Source: Nocardiopsis sp. NRRL B-16309 (GTDB lineage: Bacteria > Actinomycetota > Actinomycetes > Streptosporangiales > Streptosporangiaceae). Taken from it: a DNA stretch of 63,222 nucleotides. A model generated the notes under the pieces. That model ran no database searches, had not been told where the DNA came from, and was given only the letters and a program-made list of their open reading frames with translations. A program made the translations under genes and the position numbers. The DNA lies in assembly GCF_001279585.1 (NCBI RefSeq), contig NZ_LGEC01000091.1, positions 1-63,222 of the forward strand. The letters are read 5' to 3'. Position 1 is the stretch's first letter, and every line of letters begins with the position of its first letter. This document shows, one piece after another, positions 16,394-25,638 of the stretch.

Positions 16394-18331
16394 ATGCCCG
16401 TCGAAAGCCTCTTCCCGCGACTGGAGCCGCTGCTCTCGCAGGTGGGCAAGCCCATCCAGTACGTCGGGGGCGAACTGAACTCCGTCGTGAAGGACTGGGA
16501 CGCGGCGCAGGTGCGCTGGGCGCTGATGTACCCGGACGCCTACGAGGTCGGTGTGCCCAACCAGGGCGTCCAGATCCTGTACGAGGTCCTCAACGAGCGC
16601 GAGGGCGTGCTGGCCGAACGCTGCTACGCCGTGTGGCCGGACATGGAGAAGCTCATGCGCGAGCACGGGGTGCCGCACTTCACCGTGGACGCGCACCGCC
16701 CGCTCGCCGCCTTCGACGTGCTCGGACTGAGCTTCGCCAGCGAGATGGGCTACACGAACATGCTCACGGCGCTGGACCTGGCGGGGATCCCGCTGCGCTC
16801 GGGCGACCGCACGGACGAGCACCCGGTCGTGCTGGCGGGCGGGCACTCGGCGTTCAACCCCGAGCCGATCGCCGACTTCCTGGACGCGGTCGTGCTGGGC
16901 GACGGCGAGGAGATCACCCTCGCGATCACCGAGATCATCCGCGAGTTCAAGGACGAGGGCGAGCCGGGCGGGCGCGACGGGCTGCTGCTGCGACTGGCCG
17001 CGACCGGCGGCGTCTACGTGCCCCGGTTCTTCGACGTGGACTACCACGAGGACGGCCGGATCGCCGCCTACCGGCCCAACCGGCCGGGCGTACCCCCGGT
17101 GGTGCAGAAGCACACCGTGATGGACCTCGACCAGTGGCCCTACCCGAAGAAGCCGATCGTGCCCACCGCCGAGTCGGTGCACGAGCGCTACAGCGTGGAG
17201 ATCTTCCGCGGGTGCACCCGCGGCTGCCGGTTCTGCCAGGCGGGCATGATCACGCGGCCGGTGCGCGAGCGCAACAAGGAGACCGTCACCAGGATGGTCG
17301 AGGAGGGCGTGAAGGCCTCGGGGTTCCAGGAGGTGGGGCTGCTCTCGCTCTCCAGCGCCGACCACAGCGAGATCGGCGGCATCGCCAAGGGCCTCGCCGA
17401 CCGCTACGAGGGCACCAACACGGGCCTGTCGCTGCCCTCCACCCGCGTGGACGCCTTCAACATCGACCTGGCCAACGAGCTGACGCGCAACGGGCGCCGC
17501 TCCGGGCTGACCTTCGCGCCCGAGGGCGGCAGCGAGCGGATGCGGCGGGTGATCAACAAGATGGTCACCGAGGAGGACCTCATCCGCACCGTCACCGCGG
17601 CCTACGCCGCGGGGTGGCGCCAGGTGAAGCTGTACTTCATGTGCGGGCTGCCGACCGAGGAGGACGAGGACGTCCTGGCCATCGCCGACCTGGCCACCGA
17701 GGTCATCCGGACCGGCCGCGAGGTGACCGGGCGCAAGGACATCCGGTGCACCGTGTCCATCGGCGGCTTCGTGCCCAAGCCGCAGACGCCGTTCCAGTGG
17801 GCGGGGCAGACCTCGCACGAGGACGTCGACGCCCGGCTGCGCAAGCTCCGCGACCGGCTGCGGGGGGACCGCAAGTACGGCAAGTCGATCGGTCTGCGCT
17901 ACCACGAGGGGCGGCCGTCGATCATCGAGGGCCTGCTCTCCCGGGGCGACCGCCGGGTCGGCCGCGTGGTGGAGGAGGCCTGGCGGGCCGGAGGCCGCTT
18001 CGACGGCTGGAGCGAACACTTCTCCTACGAGCGCTGGGCCGAGGCCGCCCGGACGGCCCTGGACGGCACGCCCGTGGACCTGGACTGGTACACCACGCGT
18101 GACCGGGACGAGGACGAGGTCCTGCCCTGGGACCACCTCGACGCCGGGCTCGACCGGTCGTGGCTGTGGCAGGACTGGCAGGACTCGCTGCACGGCGAGG
18201 AGTCGCTGGAGGTCGACGACTGCCGGTGGAACCCCTGCTACGACTGCGGGGTGTGCCCGAGCATGGGGACCGAGATCCAGATCAACGCCCCGGCCGAGGG
18301 CCGCCCGAGCCTGCCCCTGACCGTCCTCTGA
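16394..18331 (+). CDS. TIGR03960-family B12-binding radical SAM protein
   Basis: 645 aa. ATG at 16394, preceded by GAAGG; a GTG 9 bp earlier is also in frame. The N-terminus MPVESLFPRLEPLLSQVGKP with QYVGGELNS is characteristic of the family. A cobalamin-binding-like N-terminal domain (to about residue 200) is followed by the radical SAM core with RGCTRGCRFCQAG (CxxxCxxC for the 4Fe-4S cluster, near residue 275) and a C-terminal CYDCGVCPSMGTEIQI cysteine cluster. Function is unassigned experimentally; the family is almost always paired with the DUF2344 protein encoded next and often sits upstream of RNase E/G. Confidence 0.9.
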   Translation: MPVESLFPRLEPLLSQVGKPIQYVGGELNSVVKDWDAAQVRWALMYPDAYEVGVPNQGVQILYEVLNEREGVLAERCYAVWPDMEKLMREHGVPHFTVDAHRPLAAFDVLGLSFASEMGYTNMLTALDLAGIPLRSGDRTDEHPVVLAGGHSAFNPEPIADFLDAVVLGDGEEITLAITEIIREFKDEGEPGGRDGLLLRLAATGGVYVPRFFDVDYHEDGRIAAYRPNRPGVPPVVQKHTVMDLDQWPYPKKPIVPTAESVHERYSVEIFRGCTRGCRFCQAGMITRPVRERNKETVTRMVEEGVKASGFQEVGLLSLSSADHSEIGGIAKGLADRYEGTNTGLSLPSTRVDAFNIDLANELTRNGRRSGLTFAPEGGSERMRRVINKMVTEEDLIRTVTAAYAAGWRQVKLYFMCGLPTEEDEDVLAIADLATEVIRTGREVTGRKDIRCTVSIGGFVPKPQTPFQWAGQTSHEDVDARLRKLRDRLRGDRKYGKSIGLRYHEGRPSIIEGLLSRGDRRVGRVVEEAWRAGGRFDGWSEHFSYERWAEAARTALDGTPVDLDWYTTRDRDEDEVLPWDHLDAGLDRSWLWQDWQDSLHGEESLEVDDCRWNPCYDCGVCPSMGTEIQINAPAEGRPSLPLTVL

Positions 18332-18940
18332 CACCCGCCGGGCCGGCCCGGGAGGACGCGGGTCGGCCCGCCCGAGCATCCGGAGCCGATGCGGGATCAT
18401 GGTCCCGCTTGTCGCCAAGATACGGAACGCACATCCCGGTTGTCTGCGGCGAAGGAGGCGCGGGGGTTCTGGCCTGGGGTGGCGGGGTGAGGGCGGTGCG
18501 CGGTCGGGTCCGGTGCCGGGGAGGGGGACCGCTTCGGCGCCGTGCGCGGGGGTGGCGGTAGGATGCGCGGCCTCGGGTGCTCCGCACCGGGTGTCTCGAC
18601 CCGGTCCCGCTCGACCCTGTGTGGGGAGCCCGGGGAGGAAAGGTACGGCCCGGCGCCCCGCTCGCGCCGGGCCGTACGTGTAATAGGACTCGTGGGGTTC
18701 GCGGGGGGTTGCCATGGGTTCAGGATTTTCTTCGGATTTTTTTCCGGGCCGCTCGCGTTCTGGTGGTCGAGGCACGTGCGGGATCCGTCCGGACGCCTCA
18801 AGGACTTTTCGATCGCAGGTCAGTGGGGGAGATACCGGTAAGCGCCGTTCCGCTGGCGCATCCGCACCGCAGCGCACCGTACGCTGATCACGACGAGGAA
18901 CAGCCCCTTCAGGTCGCTCCGCCGGCCGCTCACAGGGGGC
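18332..18940. other. 609-bp gene-free stretch with strong hairpins
   Basis: No credible ORF. Two perfect stems stand out: ACCGGGT (18586-18592) / ACCCGGT (18599-18605), and a 14-bp stem 18643-18656 / 18664-18677 with a 7-nt loop. Further on is an unusually T-rich patch (about 18728-18745), and near 18880 a -10-like TACGCT that could drive the DUF2344 gene. The separation is odd because the flanking genes are usually adjacent. It may hold the radical SAM terminator plus a leader or a small RNA. Confidence 0.4.
18643..18677. terminator. 14-bp perfect hairpin (terminator or RNA element)
   Basis: Stem 18643-18656 with 18664-18677, preceded by GGGGAGGAAAG and followed by GTGTAATAGG. It is about 310 bp after the radical SAM stop codon, far for a simple terminator of that gene. 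Confidence 0.45.
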
Positions 18941-19822
18941 ATGAGGAAAGGAGCTGAGCTGCCCCCCGCATCCGAGGGCACCACCTCACCCTCCACCGCC
19001 CGACCCGGACAACGGCTCCGAGTCCGCTACGCCAAGCGCGGACGCATGAGATTCGCCAGCCACCGTGACATCGCCCGGGCGCTGGAACGCGCCCTGCGCA
19101 GGGCGGACGTACCGGTGGCGTTCTCCGCGGGCTTCTCGCCGCATCCGAAGGTCTCCTACACCGGCGCGGCCCCCACGGGAGTCGCCAGCGAGGCGGAGTA
19201 CCTGGAACTGACGCTGGCCGAGAGGCGCTCGCCCGAGCGGGTCGGAACCGACATCGACGCCGCCATGCCGGACGGTATCGACATCATCGAGGTCGTCGAG
19301 GCGCGCGGGCCGGGACTGGCCGACCGCCTCCAGGCCTCGCAGTGGCTGGTGGAGCTCCCCGGCGTCGGCCACGACGAAGCGGCCGAGGCGGTGGCGGCCT
19401 TCCTGGCCGCCGAGAGCGTCGAGGTGGAACGCCTGACGAAGAAGGGCCGTCGCAGATTCGACACGCGACAGGCCGTGGTCCGCGTCGACGTGGGTGACGC
19501 GGCCGACGGGCGCGCCCCAGGGGAACAACCCGCGACATATGCCATACTTCGATTGGTCGTTCGGCACACGACACCTGCCGTACGGCCAGACGACGTGCTG
19601 ACGGGTCTCCGCCACGTGGCTGACCTGGCGCCGCCGTCATCTCCCATGATGACCAGGCTGGCGCAGGGACCACTGGACGAGACCACGGGTGCGATCGCTG
19701 ACCCGCTCACCGCGGACCGGCCCATGGCTCAGGTGATGAGCACCGGGACCGCGGCGAACCACGCTGACGAGCGGAGCGAGAACGCACCACGGCCGTCATC
19801 GCCCATGACGGGACCGCACTGA
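18941..19822 (+). CDS. TIGR03936 / DUF2344 radical-SAM-associated protein
   Basis: 293 aa from the ATG at 18941; the start is uncertain because the best ribosome site (AAAGGAG, about 18945) lies just inside, so a later non-ATG start is possible. The domain proper begins LRVRYAKRGRMRFASHRDIARALERALRRADVP and continues AFSAGFSPHPKVSYTGAAPTGVASEAEYLEL, the signature of DUF2344. It is the partner of the B12-radical SAM protein upstream; the biochemical role is unknown. The C-terminal 50 residues are low-complexity and probably disordered. Confidence 0.88.
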   Translation: MRKGAELPPASEGTTSPSTARPGQRLRVRYAKRGRMRFASHRDIARALERALRRADVPVAFSAGFSPHPKVSYTGAAPTGVASEAEYLELTLAERRSPERVGTDIDAAMPDGIDIIEVVEARGPGLADRLQASQWLVELPGVGHDEAAEAVAAFLAAESVEVERLTKKGRRRFDTRQAVVRVDVGDAADGRAPGEQPATYAILRLVVRHTTPAVRPDDVLTGLRHVADLAPPSSPMMTRLAQGPLDETTGAIADPLTADRPMAQVMSTGTAANHADERSENAPRPSSPMTGPH

Positions 19823-19912
19823 TGGGCGGCCCCAAGGCGGGGACCATGGGCGAAACCACAGGACTTCGGCCCGGAGGCGCACACGTGCCCCCGGCGCCGA
19901 CACAGCGACGAC

Positions 19913-19964
19913 AGTTCTCGTGAGCCGTGCCGCCGACCGAGAGGTCGCGCCGTGCCCGAGAACT
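19913..19964 (+). promoter_or_regulatory. Stem-loop in the RNase E/G leader
   Basis: AGTTCTCG (19913-19920) pairs with CGAGAACT (19957-19964) and encloses a smaller stem CGACC (19934-19938) / GGTCG (19943-19947) capped by a GNRA tetraloop GAGA. The structure ends 20 nt before the start codon. RNase E genes of other bacteria are autoregulated through structured leaders; a similar role here is inference. Confidence 0.4.
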
Positions 19965-19983
19965 CTGACGGGAGACCGCCCGG

Positions 19984-22900
19984 ATGCTCGACCACGAGCC
20001 CAACGACGGTGCCGAAGGCACCACGGGTACAACTGAAACAACCGGAACAACGGCGGCGACGCCTCCCCAGGGGGAGGGCGGAGTGCGCGTGACCACCGGC
20101 GCGTCCGCCAAGGGCGCTCGCCGTGCCGCGGGCCCACCCCCCGAACCCGACGACGCCCCGGCCGTCACCGCCCCCGCCCAGCCCGTCACCACACTCGCGG
20201 GCTCCGGTGAGGTGGGCACGGTCAAGACGTCCGTGAGCACGTCCGCCGCGCGTCGGCGCACCGTGCGCCCGGCCGGCAGCCCGGAGGAGGCCCCGGCCCC
20301 CGCGCAGGTGACCGCCCGTCCGGCGGAGTCCGAGCCCGAGGAGGCGCCCGCGGCCGAGCAGGCCGAGGAGCGCCCCGCCCGGACCCGTGCCCGCTCCCGG
20401 ACGCGCGCCAGGGCCGCGGAGGAGACCCGGCCCGAGGAGCCGAAGACCGAAGCGCCCAAGACCGAGGCGCCCAAGACTGGGAAGCCGAAGACCGAGGCGC
20501 CGCGCGCCGCGCGCCGCGGTGCCGGGGAGCCCGCCGCCGAACGCGACGACGAGCGCACCGACGACACCGGTGGCGGCTCGCTCTTCCAGCCGCCCGGCAT
20601 GCTCTTCCAGCCTCCCGTCGCCTCCCGCACCGCGCCCGCCGTCGAGCCGGTCCGGGACGAGGCCGAGGAGGAGGACGAGGACGAGGCCGAGGAGACCGGT
20701 GCCGAGCAGGCGGGCACCGACAACGGAGACACCGCCGCCGAGGAGCGCTCCAGCCGCCGTCGCCGCCGTCGCGGCGGCCGTGGCCGCGGCCGCTCCCGCG
20801 GGGGCGACGAGGGCGAGGACGAGGCGCCCGAGTCCGCACCCTCCGGCGTCGAGCGCAAGGCCAAGGCCAAGGCCAAGGACCAGGACCAGCAGAGCGCCGA
20901 ACCCGCGGCCGAGGCCGGGGGCGAGGAGGAGCGGTTCGAGGGCGAGTCCGACTCCGAGCGGGGCAGCCGCCGTCGGCGCCGTCGGCGCCGCCGGGCCGGC
21001 ACGGGGGGCGACGCCACCAGCGACGACCCGCCGAACACCGTGGTCAAGGTGCGCGAGCCGCGCCAGGAGAAGCCGATCGAGGACGAGGTCCAGGCGGTCC
21101 GCGGCTCCACGCGACTGGAGGCCAAGAAGCAGCGCCGCCGCGAGGGCCGCGAGCAGGGCCGCCGCCGCGCCCCCATCGTCACCGAGTCGGAGTTCCTGGC
21201 CCGCCGCGAGGCGGTCAAGCGCGACCTGGTCATCCGCCGCAACGGCGACCGCACCCAGATCGCGGTGCTGGAGGACGACGTCCTCGTCGAGCACTACGTC
21301 GACCGCGCCACCCACCGCTCCTACGTCGGCAACGTCTACCTGGGCCGGGTCCAGAACGTGCTGCCGTCGATGGAGGCGGCCTTCGTCGACATCGGCAAGG
21401 GCCGCAACGCGGTCCTGTACGCCGGCGAGGTCAACTGGGACTCCTTCGGCCTGGACGGCCAGCCCAAGCGCATCGAGTCCGTGCTCAAGTCCGGCCAGTC
21501 GGTCCTGGTGCAGGTCACCAAGGACCCGGTCGGCCACAAGGGCGCCCGCCTGACCAGCCAGGTCAGCCTGCCCGGCCGCTACCTGGTGTACGTGCCCGGC
21601 GGCTCCATGACGGGCATCAGCCGCAAGCTCCCCGACAAGGAGCGCGCCCGCCTCAAGCAGATCCTCAAGAAGGTGATGCCCTCCGGCGCCGGCGTGATCG
21701 TGCGCACGGCCGCCGAGGGCGCCAGCGAGGAGGAGCTGGAGCGCGACATCACGCGCCTGGCCAAGCAGTGGGACTCCATCAAGCGCAAGTCGAAGTCGGC
21801 GAGCGCGCCGTCGCTGCTCAACAGCGAGCCGGACCTGACGGTGCGGGTCGTGCGCGACGTCTTCAACGAGGACTTCTCCAGCCTGGTCGTGTCCGGCGAG
21901 GAGGCCTGGACCACCGTCCACGAGTACGTGGACTACGTGGCGCCCAACCTCGCCGAGCGCCTCTCCCACTGGGACGAGGACCGCGACGTCTTCGCCGCGT
22001 ACCGGATCGACGAGCAGATCAACAAGGCCCTCGAACGCAAGGTGTGGCTGCCCAGCGGCGGGTCGCTGATCATCGACCGCACCGAGGCCATGACCGTGGT
22101 CGACGTCAACACCGGCAAGTTCACCGGTCAGGGCGGCAACCTCGAGGAGACCGTCACCAAGAACAACCTGGAGGCGGCCGAGGAGATCGTGCGCCAGCTC
22201 CGGCTGCGCGACATCGGCGGCATCATCGTCATCGACTTCATCGACATGGTGCTGGAGTCCAACCGCGACCTCGTGCTGCGCCGGATGCTGGAGTGCCTCT
22301 CCCGCGACCGCACCAAGCACCAGGTGGCGGAGGTCACCTCGCTGGGCCTGGTCCAGATGACCCGCAAGCGGGTCGGCCAGGGCCTGCTGGAGGCCTTCTC
22401 CCACAACTGCGACCACTGCAACGGCCGCGGCCTGGTCCTGGACCTGGACGAGGGCAAGAACGGCAACGGCGGCCGCAAGAAGAAGAACAAGGCCGACAAG
22501 GGCAGGGCCGAGGCGGAGCAGAAGGCCGCCGACAAGCCCGAGCCGGCCGAGTCCGAGGCCGCCGAGCAGGCGGAGCCGGCCGCGAAGCAGGAGAAGTCCG
22601 GCCGGTCCGAGAAGTCCGGCAGGGGTTCGCGCCGGGCCAAGGCCGAGGCCAAGGCGGAAGCCGAGGCCGCGGCCGAGAGCCCGGAGCAGTCCGGGACCGG
22701 TGCGGCGCCGGCCGAGGCCGAGCAGGCGGCCGAGGCCGAGCAGGCGGCGCCCGCCAAGAAGACGCGCAAGCGCGCCTCCCGGTCCCGCAAGGGCGCCGAC
22801 ACGGCGGCCGAGCGGCCCGCGGAGGCCGTGGAGGAGGCGGGCACCGAGGCGGTGACCGCCCCCGAGCCCGCGCCGGAGGCCGCCGAGGCCCCCGCCGAGG

Positions 22901-23160
22901 CCGCGGACGAGGCTCCGGCCAAGGAGGAGGCCCCGGCCAAGCGGACCCGCACCCGGCGCACCACCCGCCGTACCGCGGACACGGCGGCCGAGGGCGGCGA
23001 GGGCGAGCAGGCCGCGAACGGCGGCCCGGCCACCGAACCGGTCGCCGAGGCCCCCGCGGCCGAGGGCGGGGACGAGGAGGCCGCCGAGCGGCCCAAGCGT
23101 CGCCGCACCCGTCGGACCAAGGCCGCCTCGACCCCGCCCACCGCGGTCGACGCGTCCTAG
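19984..23160 (+). CDS. rne: Ribonuclease E/G
   Basis: 1058 aa. The catalytic core lies in the middle: S1 RNA-binding region around residues 410-490 (ATHRSYVGNVYLGRVQNVLPS), 5'-sensor and RNase H-like region, then the metal-binding aspartates in VVDVNTGKF (about 705) and IVIDFIDM (about 750), and the zinc-link cysteines CDHCNGRG (about 808). The core is flanked by about 400 N-terminal and 230 C-terminal residues of Ala/Glu/Pro/Arg-rich low-complexity sequence with basic patches (RRRRRRGGRGRGRSRGG), typical of actinobacterial RNase E where disordered arms bind RNA and partners. It initiates mRNA decay and rRNA processing. A strong terminator follows. Confidence 0.95.
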   Translation: MLDHEPNDGAEGTTGTTETTGTTAATPPQGEGGVRVTTGASAKGARRAAGPPPEPDDAPAVTAPAQPVTTLAGSGEVGTVKTSVSTSAARRRTVRPAGSPEEAPAPAQVTARPAESEPEEAPAAEQAEERPARTRARSRTRARAAEETRPEEPKTEAPKTEAPKTGKPKTEAPRAARRGAGEPAAERDDERTDDTGGGSLFQPPGMLFQPPVASRTAPAVEPVRDEAEEEDEDEAEETGAEQAGTDNGDTAAEERSSRRRRRRGGRGRGRSRGGDEGEDEAPESAPSGVERKAKAKAKDQDQQSAEPAAEAGGEEERFEGESDSERGSRRRRRRRRRAGTGGDATSDDPPNTVVKVREPRQEKPIEDEVQAVRGSTRLEAKKQRRREGREQGRRRAPIVTESEFLARREAVKRDLVIRRNGDRTQIAVLEDDVLVEHYVDRATHRSYVGNVYLGRVQNVLPSMEAAFVDIGKGRNAVLYAGEVNWDSFGLDGQPKRIESVLKSGQSVLVQVTKDPVGHKGARLTSQVSLPGRYLVYVPGGSMTGISRKLPDKERARLKQILKKVMPSGAGVIVRTAAEGASEEELERDITRLAKQWDSIKRKSKSASAPSLLNSEPDLTVRVVRDVFNEDFSSLVVSGEEAWTTVHEYVDYVAPNLAERLSHWDEDRDVFAAYRIDEQINKALERKVWLPSGGSLIIDRTEAMTVVDVNTGKFTGQGGNLEETVTKNNLEAAEEIVRQLRLRDIGGIIVIDFIDMVLESNRDLVLRRMLECLSRDRTKHQVAEVTSLGLVQMTRKRVGQGLLEAFSHNCDHCNGRGLVLDLDEGKNGNGGRKKKNKADKGRAEAEQKAADKPEPAESEAAEQAEPAAKQEKSGRSEKSGRGSRRAKAEAKAEAEAAAESPEQSGTGAAPAEAEQAAEAEQAAPAKKTRKRASRSRKGADTAAERPAEAVEEAGTEAVTAPEPAPEAAEAPAEAADEAPAKEEAPAKRTRTRRTTRRTADTAAEGGEGEQAANGGPATEPVAEAPAAEGGDEEAAERPKRRRTRRTKAASTPPTAVDAS

Positions 23161-23171
23161 GGAGCATCACA

Positions 23172-23208
23172 CCGGGTCCGGACCAGGCACGTTCTGGTCC
23201 GGACCCGG
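23172..23208 (+). terminator. RNase E/G terminator
   Basis: Perfect 15-bp stem (23172-23186 with 23194-23208), 7-nt loop GCACGTT, beginning 12 bp after the stop. Confidence 0.85.
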
Positions 23209-23239
23209 ACACACGTGCCGGTCCGTGGCCGGGCGATGG

Positions 23240-23474
23240 TAATCTGGTGGACGGTGCGTTGGCGTGCCATGATCGCGCGCCCCGAGACCGAAGTGCTCTC
23301 CACGCAGGGTTTGTTTCCCTCAGATCCCCGCGCCCCGCTACAGGCGATCAGTGGATCGTGGAATGAGGCTTCACTCCACCTCGGTGGTGATGATCCTCCC
23401 GGCCATGCCTGGTACGGGCACGGCCGGACCTCGGACCCCCGTGAACGCGGAAACGGTCCGGTCCCGCATTTTTT
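23240..23474 (+). promoter_or_regulatory. rplU promoter and attenuator-like leader
   Basis: TAATCT (23240-23245) is a likely -10 box, giving a leader of about 250 nt. Near its end a 9-bp stem (23422-23430 with 23455-23463, one G-T pair) is followed 5 nt later by six T residues (23469-23474), the textbook shape of an intrinsic terminator, yet it stands 30 nt before the rplU start. It could be a conditional attenuator of the ribosomal-protein operon. Confidence 0.5.
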
Positions 23475-23503
23475 CGTTGAGCGAGCAGGAAGAGAGTGAC
23501 CCG

Positions 23504-23815
23504 GTGTACGCGATCGTGCGAGCGGGCGGCCGACAGGAGAAGGTGTCTGTCGATGACGTTCTGAACATCGACAGGGTCTCCCAGGAGACCGGTGCCACCA
23601 TTACTTGGCAGCCCATCCTCGTCGTTGAGGACGGAAACGTCGTCAGCGACGCCGACAAGCTGAGTGGCTACACGGTCACCGCCGAGGTTCTCGGCGAGAC
23701 CAAGGGCCCCAAGATCAACATCATGAAGTACAAGAACAAGACCGGTTACAAGAAGCGCCAGGGGCACCGCCAGAAGCACACCCAGGTGCGCGTCACCGGC
23801 ATCGCGGCGAAGTAG
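23504..23815 (+). CDS. rplU: Ribosomal protein bL21
   Basis: 103 aa. GTG at 23504 starts YAIVRAGGRQEKVSVDD, the universal L21 N-terminus; upstream in-frame codons are leader. The body LVVEDGNVVSDADKLSGYTV and the basic C-terminal stretch NKTGYKKRQGHRQKHTQVRV are typical. Binds 23S rRNA. rpmA starts 13 bp downstream. Confidence 0.97.
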   Translation: MYAIVRAGGRQEKVSVDDVLNIDRVSQETGATITWQPILVVEDGNVVSDADKLSGYTVTAEVLGETKGPKINIMKYKNKTGYKKRQGHRQKHTQVRVTGIAAK

Positions 23816-23828
23816 GAGGCCTTGGGAA

Positions 23829-24089
23829 ATGGCACACAAGAAGGGCGCTTCGTCCAGCCGTAACGGTCGTGACTCCAACGCCAAGCGCCTCGGCGTGAAG
23901 CGCTTCGGCGGTCAGGCCGTGTCGGCCGGCGAGATCCTCATCCGTCAGCGTGGAACCAAGTTCCACCCCGGCGTGAACGTCGGCCGTGGCGGCGACGACA
24001 CGCTGTTCGCGCTGGTCGCGGGCGAGGTCAAGTTCGCCAACCACCGTGGCCGCAAGGCCGTCAACATCGTCCCGGCCGCCGCCGAGTAG
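23829..24089 (+). CDS. rpmA: Ribosomal protein bL27
   Basis: 86 aa. N-terminus MAHKKGASSSRNGRDSNAKR matches L27 of the uncleaved type, whose tail reaches the peptidyl-transferase centre. GGAGG lies upstream. Same operon as rplU, followed by a strong hairpin. Confidence 0.97.
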   Translation: MAHKKGASSSRNGRDSNAKRLGVKRFGGQAVSAGEILIRQRGTKFHPGVNVGRGGDDTLFALVAGEVKFANHRGRKAVNIVPAAAE

Positions 24090-24114
24090 GCTCGCGCACG
24101 GACGTTGAAGTGTC

Positions 24115-24144
24115 GAGGCGGGCCAGGGAACACTGGCCCGCCTC
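24115..24144 (+). terminator. rplU-rpmA terminator
   Basis: Perfect 12-bp stem GAGGCGGGCCAG (24115-24126) / CTGGCCCGCCTC (24133-24144), 6-nt loop. Confidence 0.8.
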
Positions 24145-24222
24145 TCGCGTTGTCACTGGGTGACACGCGTGTGAGTGTGGGCACCGCCGTCGGGCGGGGC
24201 CGCAGAGCAAACGGGGAGAGCT

Positions 24223-25587
24223 ATGCCAGACTTCGTCGACGAGGCGGTCTTGCACGTCAAGGCCGGGAACGGCGGGCATGGCTGCGCCTCCGTGCACCGT
24301 GAGAAGTTCAAGCCGCTGGGCGGTCCGGACGGCGGCAACGGCGGCCGGGGCGGCGACGTCGTCCTGGAGGTCGACGCCCAGACCGCGACGCTGCTGGAGT
24401 ACCAGCGGCGGCCGCACCGCGGCGCCCCGAACGGTACGCCCGGCCAGGGCGGCCACCGCGCCGGGGCCAACGGCCAGGACCTGGTGCTCACCGTGCCCGA
24501 CGGCACCGTGGTCACCCGGGCCGACGGCGAGTTCGTCGCCGACCTGGTCGGCCACGGCACCCGCCTGGTGCTGGCCCAGGGCGGGCACGGCGGGCTCGGC
24601 AACGCGGCGCTGGCCTCCAAGAAGCGCAAGGCCCCCGGGTTCGCGCTCAAGGGCGAGGAGGGCGAGGCCTTCGACGTCCGGCTGGAGATGAAGACCATCG
24701 CCGACGTCGGACTCGTCGGCTTCCCCAGCGCGGGCAAGTCCTCGCTCATCGCCGCGATGTCCGCGGCCCGGCCCAAGATCGCCGACTACCCCTTCACCAC
24801 CCTCGTGCCCAACCTGGGCGTGGTCGAGGCGGGCTCGGTCCAGTACGTCATCGCCGACGTGCCCGGGCTCATCCCCGGCGCCAGCGACGGCAAGGGCCTG
24901 GGGCTGGAGTTCCTGCGCCACATCGAGCGCTGCTCCACCCTGCTGCACGTGCTCGACTGCGCCACCTACGAGTCCGGCCGCGACCCGGTCAGCGACCTGG
25001 AGGCCCTGGAGGCCGAACTGGCCGCCTACGGCGAGAAGGCCGGCCTCGACCTGTCGGACCGGCCGCGCCTGGTCGCCCTCAACAAGGTCGACGTGCCCGA
25101 GGCCCGTGAGCTCGCCGAGCTGGTCACCCCCATGCTGACCGAGCGCGGCTACCGCGTGCTGGAGGTCTCCGCGGCCTCCCGCGAGGGCCTGCGCGAGCTG
25201 TCCTTCGCCCTGGGCGAGCAGGTCGCGGCGGCCCGCGACGCCGCACCGGTCGCCGAGCCCACGCGCATCGTGATCCGGCCCAAGATGATCGGCGAGACGC
25301 CCTTCCAGGTCGTGCCGCTGGGCGGCAACGCCTTCCAGGTGCGGGGCGACAAGCCCGCCCGCTGGGTGAACCAGACCGACTTCTCCAACGACGAGGCCGT
25401 GGGCTACCTGGCCGAGCGCCTCAACCGCCTGGGGATCGAGGAGGAGCTGGCCAAGGCCGGCGCCACCCCCGGCGCGGAGGTGCACATCGGGACCGAGGAG
25501 GACTCCGTGGTCTTCGACTGGGACCCGTCCACCGACGCCGAGGTCGTCCCGTCCGGCCCGCGCGGGACCGACGCCCGGCTGGGCTGA
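24223..25587 (+). CDS. obg: Obg family GTPase
   Basis: 454 aa. ATG at 24223 behind GGGGAGAG. The glycine-rich Obg fold comes first (AVLHVKAGNGGHGCASVHREKF, GGPDGGNGGRGGDVVLEVD), then the GTPase domain with G1 GFPSAGKSS (about 165-173), G2 around PFTTLVPNLGVV, G3 DVPGLIPGA and G4 NKVD, then the C-terminal OCT domain (VVPLGGNAFQVRGDKPARW). Ribosome-assembly and growth-control GTPase; in Streptomyces linked to aerial mycelium formation. Terminators before and after suggest its own transcript. Confidence 0.96.
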   Translation: MPDFVDEAVLHVKAGNGGHGCASVHREKFKPLGGPDGGNGGRGGDVVLEVDAQTATLLEYQRRPHRGAPNGTPGQGGHRAGANGQDLVLTVPDGTVVTRADGEFVADLVGHGTRLVLAQGGHGGLGNAALASKKRKAPGFALKGEEGEAFDVRLEMKTIADVGLVGFPSAGKSSLIAAMSAARPKIADYPFTTLVPNLGVVEAGSVQYVIADVPGLIPGASDGKGLGLEFLRHIERCSTLLHVLDCATYESGRDPVSDLEALEAELAAYGEKAGLDLSDRPRLVALNKVDVPEARELAELVTPMLTERGYRVLEVSAASREGLRELSFALGEQVAAARDAAPVAEPTRIVIRPKMIGETPFQVVPLGGNAFQVRGDKPARWVNQTDFSNDEAVGYLAERLNRLGIEEELAKAGATPGAEVHIGTEEDSVVFDWDPSTDAEVVPSGPRGTDARLG

Positions 25588-25638
25588 TCCGCGCGGGGAC
25601 CGAAGCCGCCACCCAGCCGACCCCTCTCTCAGGCACGC

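Noticed and set aside
20200..23160. Long overlapping frames on both strands over RNase E/G
   Set aside because: Shadows of the Ala/Glu/Arg-rich low-complexity arms; none shows family motifs.
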